Origin: Nesterenkonia cremea
GTDB lineage: Bacteria > Actinomycetota > Actinomycetes > Actinomycetales > Micrococcaceae
Direction: 5' to 3'
Length of the DNA: 64,000 nt
Assembly: GCF_014642675.1 (NCBI RefSeq)
Contig: NZ_BMIS01000007.1
Span: 1 to 64,000 of the forward strand
Shown: in pieces, positions 19,377-28,232 of the stretch
Layout of the letters: the number at the start of each line of letters is the position of its first letter
How positions within the stretch are numbered: the first letter of the stretch is position 1
Translations under genes and position numbers: made by a program
Notes under the pieces: model-generated
The model's input: the letters and a program-made list of their open reading frames with translations, nothing else
What the model was told of the DNA's origin: nothing
The model's database searches: none

Positions 19377-20342
19377 TCAGCGGGTGGCCCAGAGTTGCAG
19401 GACGCGTCGAGTGAACTGCGCGAAGCCGTCGCGGTGGTCCGTGCGATTCGCCAACAGCACCTCCCACCCGTCGGCGCGGAAGTCAGCATTGCGCCGTTCG
19501 TCCTTGGCCTGCTGCTCCGGGCCGAAATGGTGCGCACCCTCGTACTGAAGCACGATCTTCTTCTCCCGATAACCGGCGTCGGCCACCGGCCTGTACCGAT
19601 CCTCGGGTCTGAGAGGGATCTGAAGCTCGGGCTCGGGAAGACCGGCCCTCACCAGCGCCAGACGCATCAGCGTCTCGGGCGGCGAGTCGGAACCCACACG
19701 CACCATCTCGACCGCCTCACGTGCACGAACGATGCCGGTCCTCCCCCTCCCACGCCGCACCGCTGAGCGGAGCGCCCCGACGCCGACCATCGGCTCCTTC
19801 TGCACCTCCAACTCCCGATGAGGCTCCCTGACCAGCTGATCGCCGAGCACCACGAGCTCGTCCACCGTCAGCAGAGCAGCCATCTCCACGAAGACCCAGT
19901 GAGGCCGGGAGAGGCTGACCCCGTGGTGATCGGCCAGGGGCACCGCACGCCGTGCCCGGTGGAGACGGATCGGCGGGTCCGCGGGACTCCGATGGGACCG
20001 TCCGAAGCCGCTGAGGTGGATGGGCCCCACACCGAAGCGCGGCGGAAGGCGCAGCCCGTAGAGCCGGGCGGCGGTGACGTGGCTGACCCAGACCTGAGGA
20101 TTCCTCGCACAGAGCGCACGGAGGAGGCCCAGGTCAGGTGCCGCCTGGTCGACCGCCGCAGCGTCCGCAGGCCCGATGCTGCGGTCCACGCCGGAATGGT
20201 GCAGCACCTCGTAGGTCCCATGAGCCACGCGGCGGATGTCCCGGGCACGCAGCCGGCTGTCGGCCACCCCGAGAGCCAGTGCCTCGGCCCTCGTGAAGGG
20301 ACGGCCTCTCAGAGCTGCGGGAAGGAGATCGGGCGTGCGCAT
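19377..20342 (-). CDS. AbiEi-like/DUF559-type protein with PD-(D/E)XK-like nuclease domain
   Basis: 321 residues. The N-terminal third resembles the AbiEi-type antitoxin/winged-helix segment (RRVAHGTYEVL) common in actinobacterial DUF559 proteins. The C-terminus (about 220-321) has the Vsr/DUF559 nuclease pattern: acidic residues near D255 and E268 (VLQYEGAHH), a QQAKDERRNADFRADGW helix and WEVLLANRTD. The start ATG20342 lacks a strong ribosome binding site; a longer upstream frame has no homology. Function unknown; such genes are linked to defence or repair. It is bracketed by 73-bp inverted repeats, suggesting a mobile or regulated cassette. Confidence 0.7.
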   Translation of the reverse strand: MRTPDLLPAALRGRPFTRAEALALGVADSRLRARDIRRVAHGTYEVLHHSGVDRSIGPADAAAVDQAAPDLGLLRALCARNPQVWVSHVTAARLYGLRLPPRFGVGPIHLSGFGRSHRSPADPPIRLHRARRAVPLADHHGVSLSRPHWVFVEMAALLTVDELVVLGDQLVREPHRELEVQKEPMVGVGALRSAVRRGRGRTGIVRAREAVEMVRVGSDSPPETLMRLALVRAGLPEPELQIPLRPEDRYRPVADAGYREKKIVLQYEGAHHFGPEQQAKDERRNADFRADGWEVLLANRTDHRDGFAQFTRRVLQLWATR

Positions 20343-20464
20343 ACAGGGATTCTGATGCGTGAGGGGCTCGGCGCTTCCCGGAACCCCTCGAACTGTGGGG
20401 TCCCGCGCGCGGCGTCGCTTCGCAGGACTGTCTGTGGAGGAATCTCCCGGCGGCCCGTCCCCGC

Positions 20465-20537
20465 CGAATCGTGTACCTGATTGTCGTGAATACGACGGTC
20501 GCGGACGGCATTGTCGACAATGAGGTACGCAATTCGG
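20465..20537 (-). repeat. 73-bp inverted repeat, right copy
   Basis: Inverted partner of 19275-19347 (60/73 identical by eye). It ends 34 bases before the start of the PLP-enzyme gene at 20572, so it also covers that gene's likely promoter and the upstream region of the nuclease-domain gene. It holds two of the five AATYGYGTACC-type units. Confidence 0.85.
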
Positions 20538-20571
20538 GAAGGCGAGGCCCGGGATCCCGTACGGTGGCAGA

Positions 20572-21933
20572 GTGAGCAGCGAGAACCAGCACCACGGGCA
20601 GTCGGCGCCCGACGCCGGCCCCCACCCAGCCGGCCAGACCCCCGGATCCCAGAGCTCCCCCGCCGCGGGTGATGCCTGGCACACCGTCTCGGGACAGTCC
20701 GAGCGGACCTTCGTGGTCTCCGCGGGCCGGCCGCATGAGCCAAACTCCCCGGTGAACCCGCCGGTGGACTTCACCTCCACCTACACCTACCGGCCCAGCG
20801 TGGAGCAGCCCCAGGTCTACGCCCGCGAGGGCATCCCCTCCTTCGGCCCGCTGGAGGAGCTGATCGCCGGGCTCGAGGGCGGCACCCGCTCGGCCTACTT
20901 CGGCAGCGGCATGGTGGCCAAGGACCAGGAGCAGCCCGTGGAGGTCCAGCCCGCGCTGCTCTTCTCCTCCGGGCTCTCCGCGATCTCCGCGGTGCTGAAC
21001 CTGCTGCCGCTGGGCAGCCACGTCATCCTCCCCAAGCACTCCTATATGGGCTTCTTCACGATGGCCCAGCAGATGGCGGAGAAGGGCATGATCACTCTGC
21101 ACCGGGTGGACATCGCCGAGACCGAACAGGTCCGCACCACGCTGCAGGACGTCTCCACCCTGGCCCAGGCCCAGGAGGCTGAGGTCCTGCTGTGGATCGA
21201 GTCCCCCACCAACCCGATGCTCGAGGTCGCGGACCTGCCCGCGCTGACCGCTGAGGCCCGACGACGCAGCATCCTCACCGCGGTGGACAACACCTTCGCC
21301 ACTCCGCTGCGCCAGCGCCCGCTCAAGCACGGCACCGACATCGTGGTCCACTCGGTGACCAAGTTCCTCTCAGGCCACTCCGACGTCATCATGGGTGCCG
21401 CAGTCACCTCCGACGCCGAGCTGCACCGCCGCCTCCACGCCCACCGAAACCTCCACGGCACCATCCCCGGCCCCATGGAGGTCTTCCTCGCACTGCGCGG
21501 AGTCCGCACCCTGGCGATCCGCCTGGACGCCGCGGAGAAGAACGCCGGCCAGCTGGCCCACCGCCTCGAAGCTCTGGCCGCTGAAGGCACCGTGCCCCTG
21601 CGTTCGGTCTCCTATCCGGGCCTGTCCAGCCATCCGCAGCATGAGCGCGCCTCCGCCCAGCTGGGCGGCTACGGCGCCATCATCACCATCGACACCGGCA
21701 GCATGCAGGCCGCCGACGCCGTTCTGGAGAACCTGCGCCTGTGGACCCCGGCCACCAGCCTGGGCGGCGTCGAGTCCCTGGCGGAGCGCAGGCGTCGTCA
21801 TCCCGGGGAGCCGGAGACCGTGCCGGAGGGGCTGATCCGGCTGTCCGTGGGCATCGAAGATGCCGGGGATCTCTTCGACGACCTGCTCGGCGCGCTGCGC
21901 ACCGCCGCCGAAATCCTCCGCGAGAACCGATAG
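20572..21933 (+). CDS. Cystathionine gamma-synthase/lyase-family PLP enzyme
   Basis: 453 residues of the Cys/Met metabolism PLP family: PLP-lysine in HSVTKFLSGHSDVIMG, FSSGLSAISAVL, ESPTNPMLEVADL, and the Arg in LIRLSVGIEDAGDL. The first 40 residues are a polar extension not typical of the family. It joins or cleaves cystathionine or related sulfur amino acids; synthase and lyase cannot be told apart here. It starts at GTG20572. Confidence 0.85.
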   Translation: MSSENQHHGQSAPDAGPHPAGQTPGSQSSPAAGDAWHTVSGQSERTFVVSAGRPHEPNSPVNPPVDFTSTYTYRPSVEQPQVYAREGIPSFGPLEELIAGLEGGTRSAYFGSGMVAKDQEQPVEVQPALLFSSGLSAISAVLNLLPLGSHVILPKHSYMGFFTMAQQMAEKGMITLHRVDIAETEQVRTTLQDVSTLAQAQEAEVLLWIESPTNPMLEVADLPALTAEARRRSILTAVDNTFATPLRQRPLKHGTDIVVHSVTKFLSGHSDVIMGAAVTSDAELHRRLHAHRNLHGTIPGPMEVFLALRGVRTLAIRLDAAEKNAGQLAHRLEALAAEGTVPLRSVSYPGLSSHPQHERASAQLGGYGAIITIDTGSMQAADAVLENLRLWTPATSLGGVESLAERRRRHPGEPETVPEGLIRLSVGIEDAGDLFDDLLGALRTAAEILRENR

Positions 21934-21942
21934 CATCGGTAT

Positions 21943-22245
21943 ATGAACTCCTCGCCCGTCTGGCACTTCGTCGCGATCGCCGAAGGCTATCTGTTCCTGG
22001 CCTTCGGCCTGGGCTGCCTCGCCCTCTCGGTGGTGGCGCTCATCAAATGTCTGCCGAAGAATGCGCAACGCTTCGAAGCGGCCTTCAAACGAACCAAGGG
22101 CTTCTGGATGGCGATGACCGGAGGCGCTGTGGCGCTTTCGTTCTTCGGCATGATGGGAGGCCCCTTCGGCTTCCTCTTCCCGGTGATCGGCGCCTGCATG
22201 GCCTCGGTCTACCTCGCCGACGTCGACCCCGAAGTCTCCGGCTGA
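21943..22245 (+). CDS. DUF2516-family small membrane protein
   Basis: 100 residues with three hydrophobic segments (about 8-36, 53-72, 73-92). It has the actinobacterial DUF2516 pattern: an [18 protein letters not shown] linker and YLADVDPEV end. Function unknown. It starts nine bases after the upstream stop, so it is probably cotranscribed. Confidence 0.75.
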   Translation: MNSSPVWHFVAIAEGYLFLAFGLGCLALSVVALIKCLPKNAQRFEAAFKRTKGFWMAMTGGAVALSFFGMMGGPFGFLFPVIGACMASVYLADVDPEVSG

Positions 22246-22285
22246 CCCCTCCCCCGTCATACGTCTCGAAGGGACCCCACCACTG

Positions 22286-23032
22286 ATGGCACACAACCTG
22301 ATCCTGCTTCGTCACGGACAGAGCGACTGGAACGAGAAGAACCTCTTCACCGGCTGGGTCGACGTCCAGCTGACCGAGAAGGGCCGCACCGAGGCCGCCC
22401 GCGGCGGCGAGCTCCTGAAGGAGAACGGGCTGCTTCCCGACGTCGTCCACACCTCCCTGCTGCAGCGTGCGATCACCACCTCGCACCTCGCCCTGGAGAC
22501 CGCCGACCGCCTCTGGATCCCGGTCAAGCGCGACTGGCGCCTCAACGAGCGTCACTACGGCGCTCTGCAGGGCAAGGACAAGACCCAGATTCGTGAGACC
22601 TACGGCGATGACCAGTTCATGACCTGGCGCCGCTCCTACGACACCCCGCCGCCGGAGATCGACACCGACGATGAGTTCTCCCAGGCCGGCGACCCGCGCT
22701 ACGCCGACCTCGGCGACGCCGCACCGAAGACCGAGTGCCTCAAGGACGTCGTCGAGCGTTTCCTGCCCTATTGGGAGGCCGAGGTCATCCCGGACCTGAA
22801 GGCAGACAAGACGGTGCTGCTGGCCGCGCACGGCAACTCCCTGCGCGCGCTGGTGAAGTACCTGGACGGCATCAGCGACGAGGACATCGCCGGGGTCAAC
22901 ATCCCCACCGGCATCCCGCTGCACTACGAGCTGGATGAGAACTTCGCCCCGGTCAAGGCCGGCGGCACCTACCTGGACCCGGAGGCCGCCAAGGACGCCA
23001 TCGAGGCTGTGGCCAACCAGGGCAAGAAGTAA
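22286..23032 (+). CDS. gpmA: 2,3-bisphosphoglycerate-dependent phosphoglycerate mutase
   Basis: Interconverts 3- and 2-phosphoglycerate in glycolysis. 248 residues with the catalytic histidine in [12 protein letters not shown], the second catalytic segment [16 protein letters not shown] and the acid residue in [11 protein letters not shown]. Length and sequence match the dPGM family. A hairpin terminator follows the stop. Confidence 0.96.
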   Translation: MAHNLILLRHGQSDWNEKNLFTGWVDVQLTEKGRTEAARGGELLKENGLLPDVVHTSLLQRAITTSHLALETADRLWIPVKRDWRLNERHYGALQGKDKTQIRETYGDDQFMTWRRSYDTPPPEIDTDDEFSQAGDPRYADLGDAAPKTECLKDVVERFLPYWEAEVIPDLKADKTVLLAAHGNSLRALVKYLDGISDEDIAGVNIPTGIPLHYELDENFAPVKAGGTYLDPEAAKDAIEAVANQGKK

Positions 23033-23057
23033 CACCGGGCACACCACCGGCTGTGAT

Positions 23058-23104
23058 GAAGCTGCAGGATCTCCCCGCCCTGGCGGGCACGGTCCTGCAG
23101 CTTC
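23058..23104 (+). terminator. Hairpin terminator after gpmA
   Basis: GAAGCTGCAGGA (23058-23069) pairs perfectly with TCCTGCAGCTTC (23093-23104); the loop holds a second CCCGCC/GGCGGG stem. It lies 25 bases after the gpmA stop and before tmk. Confidence 0.75.
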
Positions 23105-23165
23105 TGCTTCTCCGCCCCGGTTCTGCCTCCGGACCAGGTCAGTGCGGATCGGTAGGCTGGTTCCT

Positions 23166-23807
23166 GTGAATGAGAGAACACGGGGACGGTTCCTCGCCGT
23201 CGAAGGCGGGGACGGCGCAGGGAAGACCACTCAGATCGACCTGCTCGAAGCCTGGCTGACCGAGCAGGGGCTGGCCTGCGACCGCACCCGTGAGCCCGGC
23301 GGCACCCCTGTCGGAGAGAAGATCCGCTCGCTGCTGCTGGAGCACGGCCAGGGTGAGATCGACCCGCGGACCGAGGCGCTGCTCTTCGCCGCCTCCCGCG
23401 CCGCCCATGTGGTCCAGCGCATCGAACCCGCCCTCCGAGCCGGCACCTGGGTGCTCACCGACCGCTACGTGGACTCCTCGGTGGCCTATCAGGGTCTGGG
23501 CCGGGAGCTCGGCGCCGAGGCCGTGGCTCAGGTCAACGACTGGGCCATCGGAGGCCTCCAGCCGGATCTGACCATCGTGCTGGACCTGGACCCGGCGGTG
23601 GCCCGCGAGCGCATGGCCGCCCGCGGCGACGGCCGGGCCGACCGGATGGAGTCCGCCGGCGAGGAGTTCCACGCCCGGCTGCGCACCGCCTTCCTGGACC
23701 GTGCCGCCGCCGAATCCCACCGCTACCTGGTGGTCGACGCCGCCCAGGACCCCCAGACGGTGCAGGCCCAGATCCGGGCCCGCACAGAGGAGCTGCTGCA
23801 TGGCTGA
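23166..23807 (+). CDS. tmk: Thymidylate kinase
   Basis: Phosphorylates dTMP to dTDP. 213 residues with P-loop GGDGAGKTT, the DR(Y/H) motif in LTDRYVDSSVAYQG and lid region AARGDGRADRME. GTG23166 is the family-consistent start; the longer upstream frame overlaps gpmA. The end overlaps holB by eight bases, the classical tmk-holB pair. Confidence 0.95.
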   Translation: MNERTRGRFLAVEGGDGAGKTTQIDLLEAWLTEQGLACDRTREPGGTPVGEKIRSLLLEHGQGEIDPRTEALLFAASRAAHVVQRIEPALRAGTWVLTDRYVDSSVAYQGLGRELGAEAVAQVNDWAIGGLQPDLTIVLDLDPAVARERMAARGDGRADRMESAGEEFHARLRTAFLDRAAAESHRYLVVDAAQDPQTVQAQIRARTEELLHG

Positions 23808-25032
23808 GACACCGCAGGCCGCAGAGGCCCCGCAGACACCCCAGACCCCGACGCCGACCTCGGTCTTCGACGAGCTGGTCGGCCAGGACGCCGTGGTGGA
23901 GCAGCTGCGCCGCGCCGCCGGCAGCGGCACCCCCGCCCACGCCTGGCTGTTCACCGGCCCCCCGGGCTCCGGACGCTCCAACGCCGCCCGAGCCTTCGCC
24001 GCCGCGCTGAACTGCGAGCGCCCCGACTCCCCCGGCTGCGGCCAGTGCCGCTCCTGCCAGCTGGTGGCCGGCGAGGGGCACCCCTCGGTGAAGATGGTCT
24101 CCACGGAGAACGTCTCCTACCGGATCGAGGATGTCCGCGAGCTGGTGACCACCGCTCAGGACCGGCCGCAGAACGCCCGCTGGCGCGTGATCGTCGTCGA
24201 GGATGCCGACCGGATGACCGAGCGAGCCACCAATGTGCTGCTGAAGTCCATCGAGGAGCCTCCGCCGCATACGATCTGGATCCTCTGTGCCCCCAGCCCG
24301 GCCGATGTGCTGGTGACCATCCGTTCGCGCTGCCGCCTGGTGAGCCTACGCATCCCGCCGGCCGATGCCGTGGCCGAGCTGCTGGCCGCCCGGGACGGGC
24401 TGAACCAGGAGCAGGCGCACTTCGCCGCCCGGGTCTCGCAGAACCACATCGGCGTGGCCCGGCGCCTGGCTCAGGATGCGGAGGCGCGGAGCCGCCGTGA
24501 GGACATCGTCACTCTGCCGCTGCGTGTGGGCAGCTCCTCGGATGCGGTGCAGGCCGCAGGCAAGCTGGTGGAGATGACTCAGGCGGATGCCGAATCCGAC
24601 GCCGATGAGCGCCTGGCCCAGGAGCAGGCCGCCCTGCGCCGTTCTCTGGGGCTGGACCCGGAGGAGAAGATCCCCCCGAAGCTGCGCAGCCAGTTCAAGC
24701 GTATGGAGGAGGACCACACCCGCAGGACCAAACGTGCGGTGGCCGATGCCTTGGACCGGGCGCTGATCGACCTGACCGCGGTCTACCGGGACGTGCTGAG
24801 CCTGAAGCTGGGCAGCGGCGTCGAGCTGATCAATGAGCATCTGCGCCGGGAGATCACCGACTACGCTGAGGGCACCAGCCCGGAGCGTGCGCTGGCCTGC
24901 CTGGACTCCATCAGCACCGCCCGGGCACGGATCGGGCAGAACGTGCCCCCGCTGCTGGCGATGGAGGCCCTGATGATGGCTTTCACCGCCGCGCCGAAGT
25001 CTGCCTCTGCGAAAGGAAGCCGCTCCTCGTGA
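23800..25032 (+). CDS. holB: DNA polymerase III subunit delta'
   Basis: 410-residue clamp-loader subunit: AAA+ module with a four-cysteine zinc motif (CERPDSPGCGQCRSC) and SRC-type arginine-finger region (TIRSRCRLVSL). The P-loop reads GPPGSGRS, with Arg in place of the usual Lys, consistent with a non-hydrolysing delta'. ATG23800 overlaps tmk. About 20 Pro/Thr-rich residues precede the AAA+ core. Confidence 0.93.
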   Translation: MAETPQAAEAPQTPQTPTPTSVFDELVGQDAVVEQLRRAAGSGTPAHAWLFTGPPGSGRSNAARAFAAALNCERPDSPGCGQCRSCQLVAGEGHPSVKMVSTENVSYRIEDVRELVTTAQDRPQNARWRVIVVEDADRMTERATNVLLKSIEEPPPHTIWILCAPSPADVLVTIRSRCRLVSLRIPPADAVAELLAARDGLNQEQAHFAARVSQNHIGVARRLAQDAEARSRREDIVTLPLRVGSSSDAVQAAGKLVEMTQADAESDADERLAQEQAALRRSLGLDPEEKIPPKLRSQFKRMEEDHTRRTKRAVADALDRALIDLTAVYRDVLSLKLGSGVELINEHLRREITDYAEGTSPERALACLDSISTARARIGQNVPPLLAMEALMMAFTAAPKSASAKGSRSS

Positions 25033-26579
25033 CACGCGCATCATCCCGTTCCCTGCTGGCCGGGGCCTCCGCCCTGGTCCTGCTGCTGACCTCCTGCGGG
25101 ACCGGCGGCCCGGGGGAGCCCGGCCAGCCCTCCGGCGATGAGGAGACGCCGCTGGCGGAGCGGGAGGAGTTCGCCGAGTACTACGGCCAGGAGCTCTCCT
25201 GGGAGGCGTGCGAGGGCTCGCGGGCCTGCGCCTCGGTGACCGTTCCCATGGACTACTCGGATCCTGAGGGCGAGCAGATCGAGATCGAGATCATCAGCTC
25301 CGAGACCGCGCAGGACGACGACGCCGGCTACCTGCTGACCAATCCCGGAGGCCCCGGATCCTCCGGCTACGACACCGTGGCCGAGCAGCTCAACCACACC
25401 TTCACCGACGCGGTCACCGAAGAGTACGACGTGGTCGGCTTCGACCCGCGCGGCGTCAACCGCTCCGCCCCGGTCCAGTGCCTGGACGATGAGGAGATGG
25501 ACGACTACCGCGAGCAGGTCCAGGAGGAGGACCTGGATGATGAGCAGGCCCAGGAGCAGGCGCGCGAACAGGCCTCCGAGCTCGCCGAAGATTGCGAGGA
25601 GGGCACCGGTGAGGTGCTCCGGCATGTGGACACCGTCTCTGCGGCCCGGGACATGGACATCATCCGCGCGGCCCTGGGCGAGGAGGAGCTGAACTACCTG
25701 GGCTTCTCCTACGGCACCAAACTGGGCATGACCTACGCCGAGCACTATCCGGAGACAGTGGGCCGGTTCGTCCTGGACGGGATGATGGACACCTCGGTGG
25801 ACTCCCATGAGCTGGAGATGGCCCAGGCTCGGGGCTTCGAGGACGCGCTCCAGAGCTACGCCGAATGGTGCGTGGAGCAGGAGGACTGCCCGGTGGACGG
25901 GGAGCCTGAGGACGTGGTGGCCGCCGTCCAGGACCTCTTCGAGCAGGTCGAGGACCAGCCCTGGGAGTCCCCGGACGGGCGCACCGTCTCCATCAGCGTG
26001 TTCGTCAACGGGTTCATCCTGCCCATGTATGACCCGCAGGGCTGGGAGTTCCTCAATGAGGGACTGAGCGCGGCCCTGGAGCAGGACGACTTCTTCCACT
26101 TCCAGTACTGGGCCGATCAATCGGCGGGCCGCGACCAGGACGGCACCTACGACTGGATGAGCCAGCTGGCCTTCGGCGCCATCATGTGCCTGGACTACCC
26201 CGTCTCCTCCGAGCCCGAGGAGATCGAGGAGGAGGTGGAGGCTCTCACCGAGGCTGCCCCGACTTTCGGCCCCTATCTGGGACATTCGGGCCTGACCTGC
26301 GACGAATGGCCGCATGAGCCGGTGGGCGAGACCTGGGAGCCTGACCAGGCCCAGGAGGCCGGAGAGATGCTGATGATCGGCACCACCGGCGATCCGGCCA
26401 CTCCCGTGGAATGGGCCGAGAACATGCACGAGCTGGTGCCCGGTTCCTCACTGCTGATCTCCGAGGGCGAGGGCCACCTGGCCTACCGTCCCGGCGCGGA
26501 CTGCGTGACTGACATCGTGGAGGCCTACCTGTTCGAGGGCGAGCTCTTCGAGGGCAGCGAGGAGTGCGCGGCAGCCTGA
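25029..26579 (+). CDS. Secreted alpha/beta-hydrolase lipoprotein, tripeptidyl aminopeptidase-like
   Basis: 516 residues with lipobox LLTSC (Cys near residue 23), so membrane-anchored outside the cell. Catalytic serine in GFSYGT, aspartate in TTGDPATPVEWA and histidine in EGHLAY; the C-terminal TAP-like domain is present. It probably clips tripeptides or esters. It is very acidic (runs such as EEEVEAL and DDEEMDD), as in salt-adapted exported proteins. The GTG start overlaps the holB stop. Confidence 0.87.
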   Translation: MTRASSRSLLAGASALVLLLTSCGTGGPGEPGQPSGDEETPLAEREEFAEYYGQELSWEACEGSRACASVTVPMDYSDPEGEQIEIEIISSETAQDDDAGYLLTNPGGPGSSGYDTVAEQLNHTFTDAVTEEYDVVGFDPRGVNRSAPVQCLDDEEMDDYREQVQEEDLDDEQAQEQAREQASELAEDCEEGTGEVLRHVDTVSAARDMDIIRAALGEEELNYLGFSYGTKLGMTYAEHYPETVGRFVLDGMMDTSVDSHELEMAQARGFEDALQSYAEWCVEQEDCPVDGEPEDVVAAVQDLFEQVEDQPWESPDGRTVSISVFVNGFILPMYDPQGWEFLNEGLSAALEQDDFFHFQYWADQSAGRDQDGTYDWMSQLAFGAIMCLDYPVSSEPEEIEEEVEALTEAAPTFGPYLGHSGLTCDEWPHEPVGETWEPDQAQEAGEMLMIGTTGDPATPVEWAENMHELVPGSSLLISEGEGHLAYRPGADCVTDIVEAYLFEGELFEGSEECAAA

Positions 26580-26630
26580 GGCCGAGTGCGGCCGGCCGGC
26601 GTCGGGAACCTGATGCCCTGACCCCCTGTG

Positions 26631-26645
26631 ACCGGTGTCACCGGT
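26631..26645. promoter_or_regulatory. 15-base palindrome upstream of the Usp gene
   Basis: ACCGGTG, one base, CACCGGT, located 60 bases before the Usp start. It could be an operator or part of a small hairpin after the hydrolase gene. No family match. Confidence 0.3.
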
Positions 26646-26704
26646 GGGAGTAGACTGGTGCTCCGGCGGCATCGGCGCCGTCGCGCCTGATCCAGGAGGC
26701 TCCC

Positions 26705-27685
26705 ATGAACGCCGCTCGTCAGACCACCTCTCCTCAGCCCGCCGACCGCCCGCTCGGCGTGATCCTCGGATTCGACGGCTCCCAGCAGGCCATCCGGGCG
26801 TTGCACTGGGCAGCCCGCGCCGCTCAGCGCCGTGACCTGCCGCTGACCGTCATCACCGCCTACACCGTCCCAGCCGCGATCTCCGGCTACACCGATCCCA
26901 CCACAGACCTCACCGGCGACTCCCTGGCCCGCCGGGGCGCAGAGGACATCATCGATGAGGCCCGCCGCTATCTGGTGGACTACCCCGGAGAGGTCACCTA
27001 CCGGATCGACTACGGCGATGCCGCCGGAGTGGTCATCGGGCTCTCCTCCCAAGCCTCCCTGGCCGTGGTCGGCAGCCGTGGCCGCGGCGGCTTCATCGGC
27101 ATGATGCTGGGCTCTGTGGCCTCCTCCTCAGCGGCCCACACCGACTGCCCCTGTGTGGTGGTCCCGGCCAGCTATGACCCGCAGGCCCACAGTGGGCAGA
27201 CCCTCTTCTCCCCCACTGAGGATCCCCGTCCGGTCACCGTGGGCGTGGACGGCTCGGAGCACGGACGCGCCGCGGCCTGGGAGGCGGCACAAGCGGCCTC
27301 GGACCGTGAGACGGTGCTGCGCATGATCCTGGCCATGCCTCCGCTGGACGCAGCCCTGATCTGGTACCCGGAGCTGGCCCCGCGGGACCCCGAGTTCACC
27401 CGGCGGCACCGCAAGCAGCTGCAGAAGCGGCTGCGCGATGAGGGCGAGTGGCTGCAGAAACACTTCCCTCAGCTTCGGCTGGACCAGGAGGTGGTGGAGG
27501 GATCCGCCGCCGAGGCGCTGGTGGCCGAGACACCGACGTCCCAGCTCACCGTGGTGGGGACCCGCGGCCGCGGAGGCATCGCCAGCACCCTGCTGGGCTC
27601 GGTGTCCCGGGGTCTGCTGCTGAAGGCCGACGGTCCGGTCATGGTGGTGCCGCAGCGCTTTGACCAGTCTGAGACGCCCGAGTAA
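26705..27685 (+). CDS. Tandem universal stress protein (two UspA domains)
   Basis: 326 residues with two UspA folds (about 17-155 and 178-320). Each has an acidic beta-1 end (ILGFDGS; TVGVDGS) and the ATP-binding G-2x-G-9x-G-S/T signature (GSRGRGGFIGMMLGS; GTRGRGGIASTLLGS). Cytosolic ATP-binding stress proteins of this type are common in actinobacteria. AGGAGG-like bases lie just upstream of the ATG. Confidence 0.92.
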   Translation: MNAARQTTSPQPADRPLGVILGFDGSQQAIRALHWAARAAQRRDLPLTVITAYTVPAAISGYTDPTTDLTGDSLARRGAEDIIDEARRYLVDYPGEVTYRIDYGDAAGVVIGLSSQASLAVVGSRGRGGFIGMMLGSVASSSAAHTDCPCVVVPASYDPQAHSGQTLFSPTEDPRPVTVGVDGSEHGRAAAWEAAQAASDRETVLRMILAMPPLDAALIWYPELAPRDPEFTRRHRKQLQKRLRDEGEWLQKHFPQLRLDQEVVEGSAAEALVAETPTSQLTVVGTRGRGGIASTLLGSVSRGLLLKADGPVMVVPQRFDQSETPE

Positions 27686-27717
27686 AGTGATGACTCGCGC
27701 GCTCACAGTACGCGCAG

Positions 27718-27793
27718 GCCTCCATAGCTCAGCTGGTAGAGCATTCCACTCGTAATGGAAAGGTCACCGGTTCAAATCCGGTTGGAGGCTCCA
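27718..27793 (+). tRNA. tRNA-Thr (anticodon CGT)
   Basis: Full cloverleaf: acceptor GCCTCCA pairs with TGGAGGC, D-loop AGCTCAGCTGGTAGAGC, anticodon loop CTCGTAA on stem TTCCA/TGGAA, T-loop GGTTCAAATCC and an encoded CCA at 27791-27793. Confidence 0.95.
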
Positions 27794-27797
27794 CTCT

Positions 27798-28220
27798 TCA
27801 CTCACCGTCTCCGGCATCCTTCACACAGGCCAAGACCTGGTCAGCTCGACGCCGCACAGCGGCCACCTCTGCGCTTCCCAGCCTCACCATCGCCGCGGCC
27901 TCAGCAGCCGTGGCCAGGTGGTTGGCCGCCCGGGACAGCGCCGAATGCAGGGGCCTGGCCGCGCCGGGCACATGCATCCCCTCCCCCGGGTGCTGGGCGT
28001 GGGCCGTGCGGCAGAGCTCGTAGACATCGGTGAGCCGCTCGGACAGCACGTCACCGATGAGCACCAGTTGGTTGTAGACGGCGTCGTCGTCCACACCCTC
28101 GATGACCTGATGGTAGCGGTCCAACCCGCGGACATACCGGTCATGAGCCTGACGCCAGAGTCCCTTGCCGAGATCCTTGTCCAGCCGGCGTACGCGGCGT
28201 CGTCGGGTGAACAGCTTCAT
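27798..28220 (-). CDS. Conserved hypothetical helical protein
   Basis: 140 residues with a very basic N-terminus (MKLFTRRRRVRRLDKD), then mostly helical and mildly acidic sequence. I recognise no domain. Its 3' end faces tRNA-Thr, and it starts 12 bases after the quinone-reductase gene on the same strand, so it probably shares its transcript. Confidence 0.65.
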   Translation of the reverse strand: MKLFTRRRRVRRLDKDLGKGLWRQAHDRYVRGLDRYHQVIEGVDDDAVYNQLVLIGDVLSERLTDVYELCRTAHAQHPGEGMHVPGAARPLHSALSRAANHLATAAEAAAMVRLGSAEVAAVRRRADQVLACVKDAGDGE

Positions 28221-28232
28221 AGTGTTGGAAGT

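Noticed and set aside
19249..20571. Target-site duplication flanking the 73-bp inverted repeats
   Set aside because: The bases outside the two arms share no convincing direct repeat, so insertion by a standard transposase is not shown.
23800..25032. Degenerate P-loop (GPPGSGRS) in HolB as a sign of inactivation
   Set aside because: Delta' subunits commonly have a non-functional P-loop; the zinc motif and clamp-loader segments are intact.
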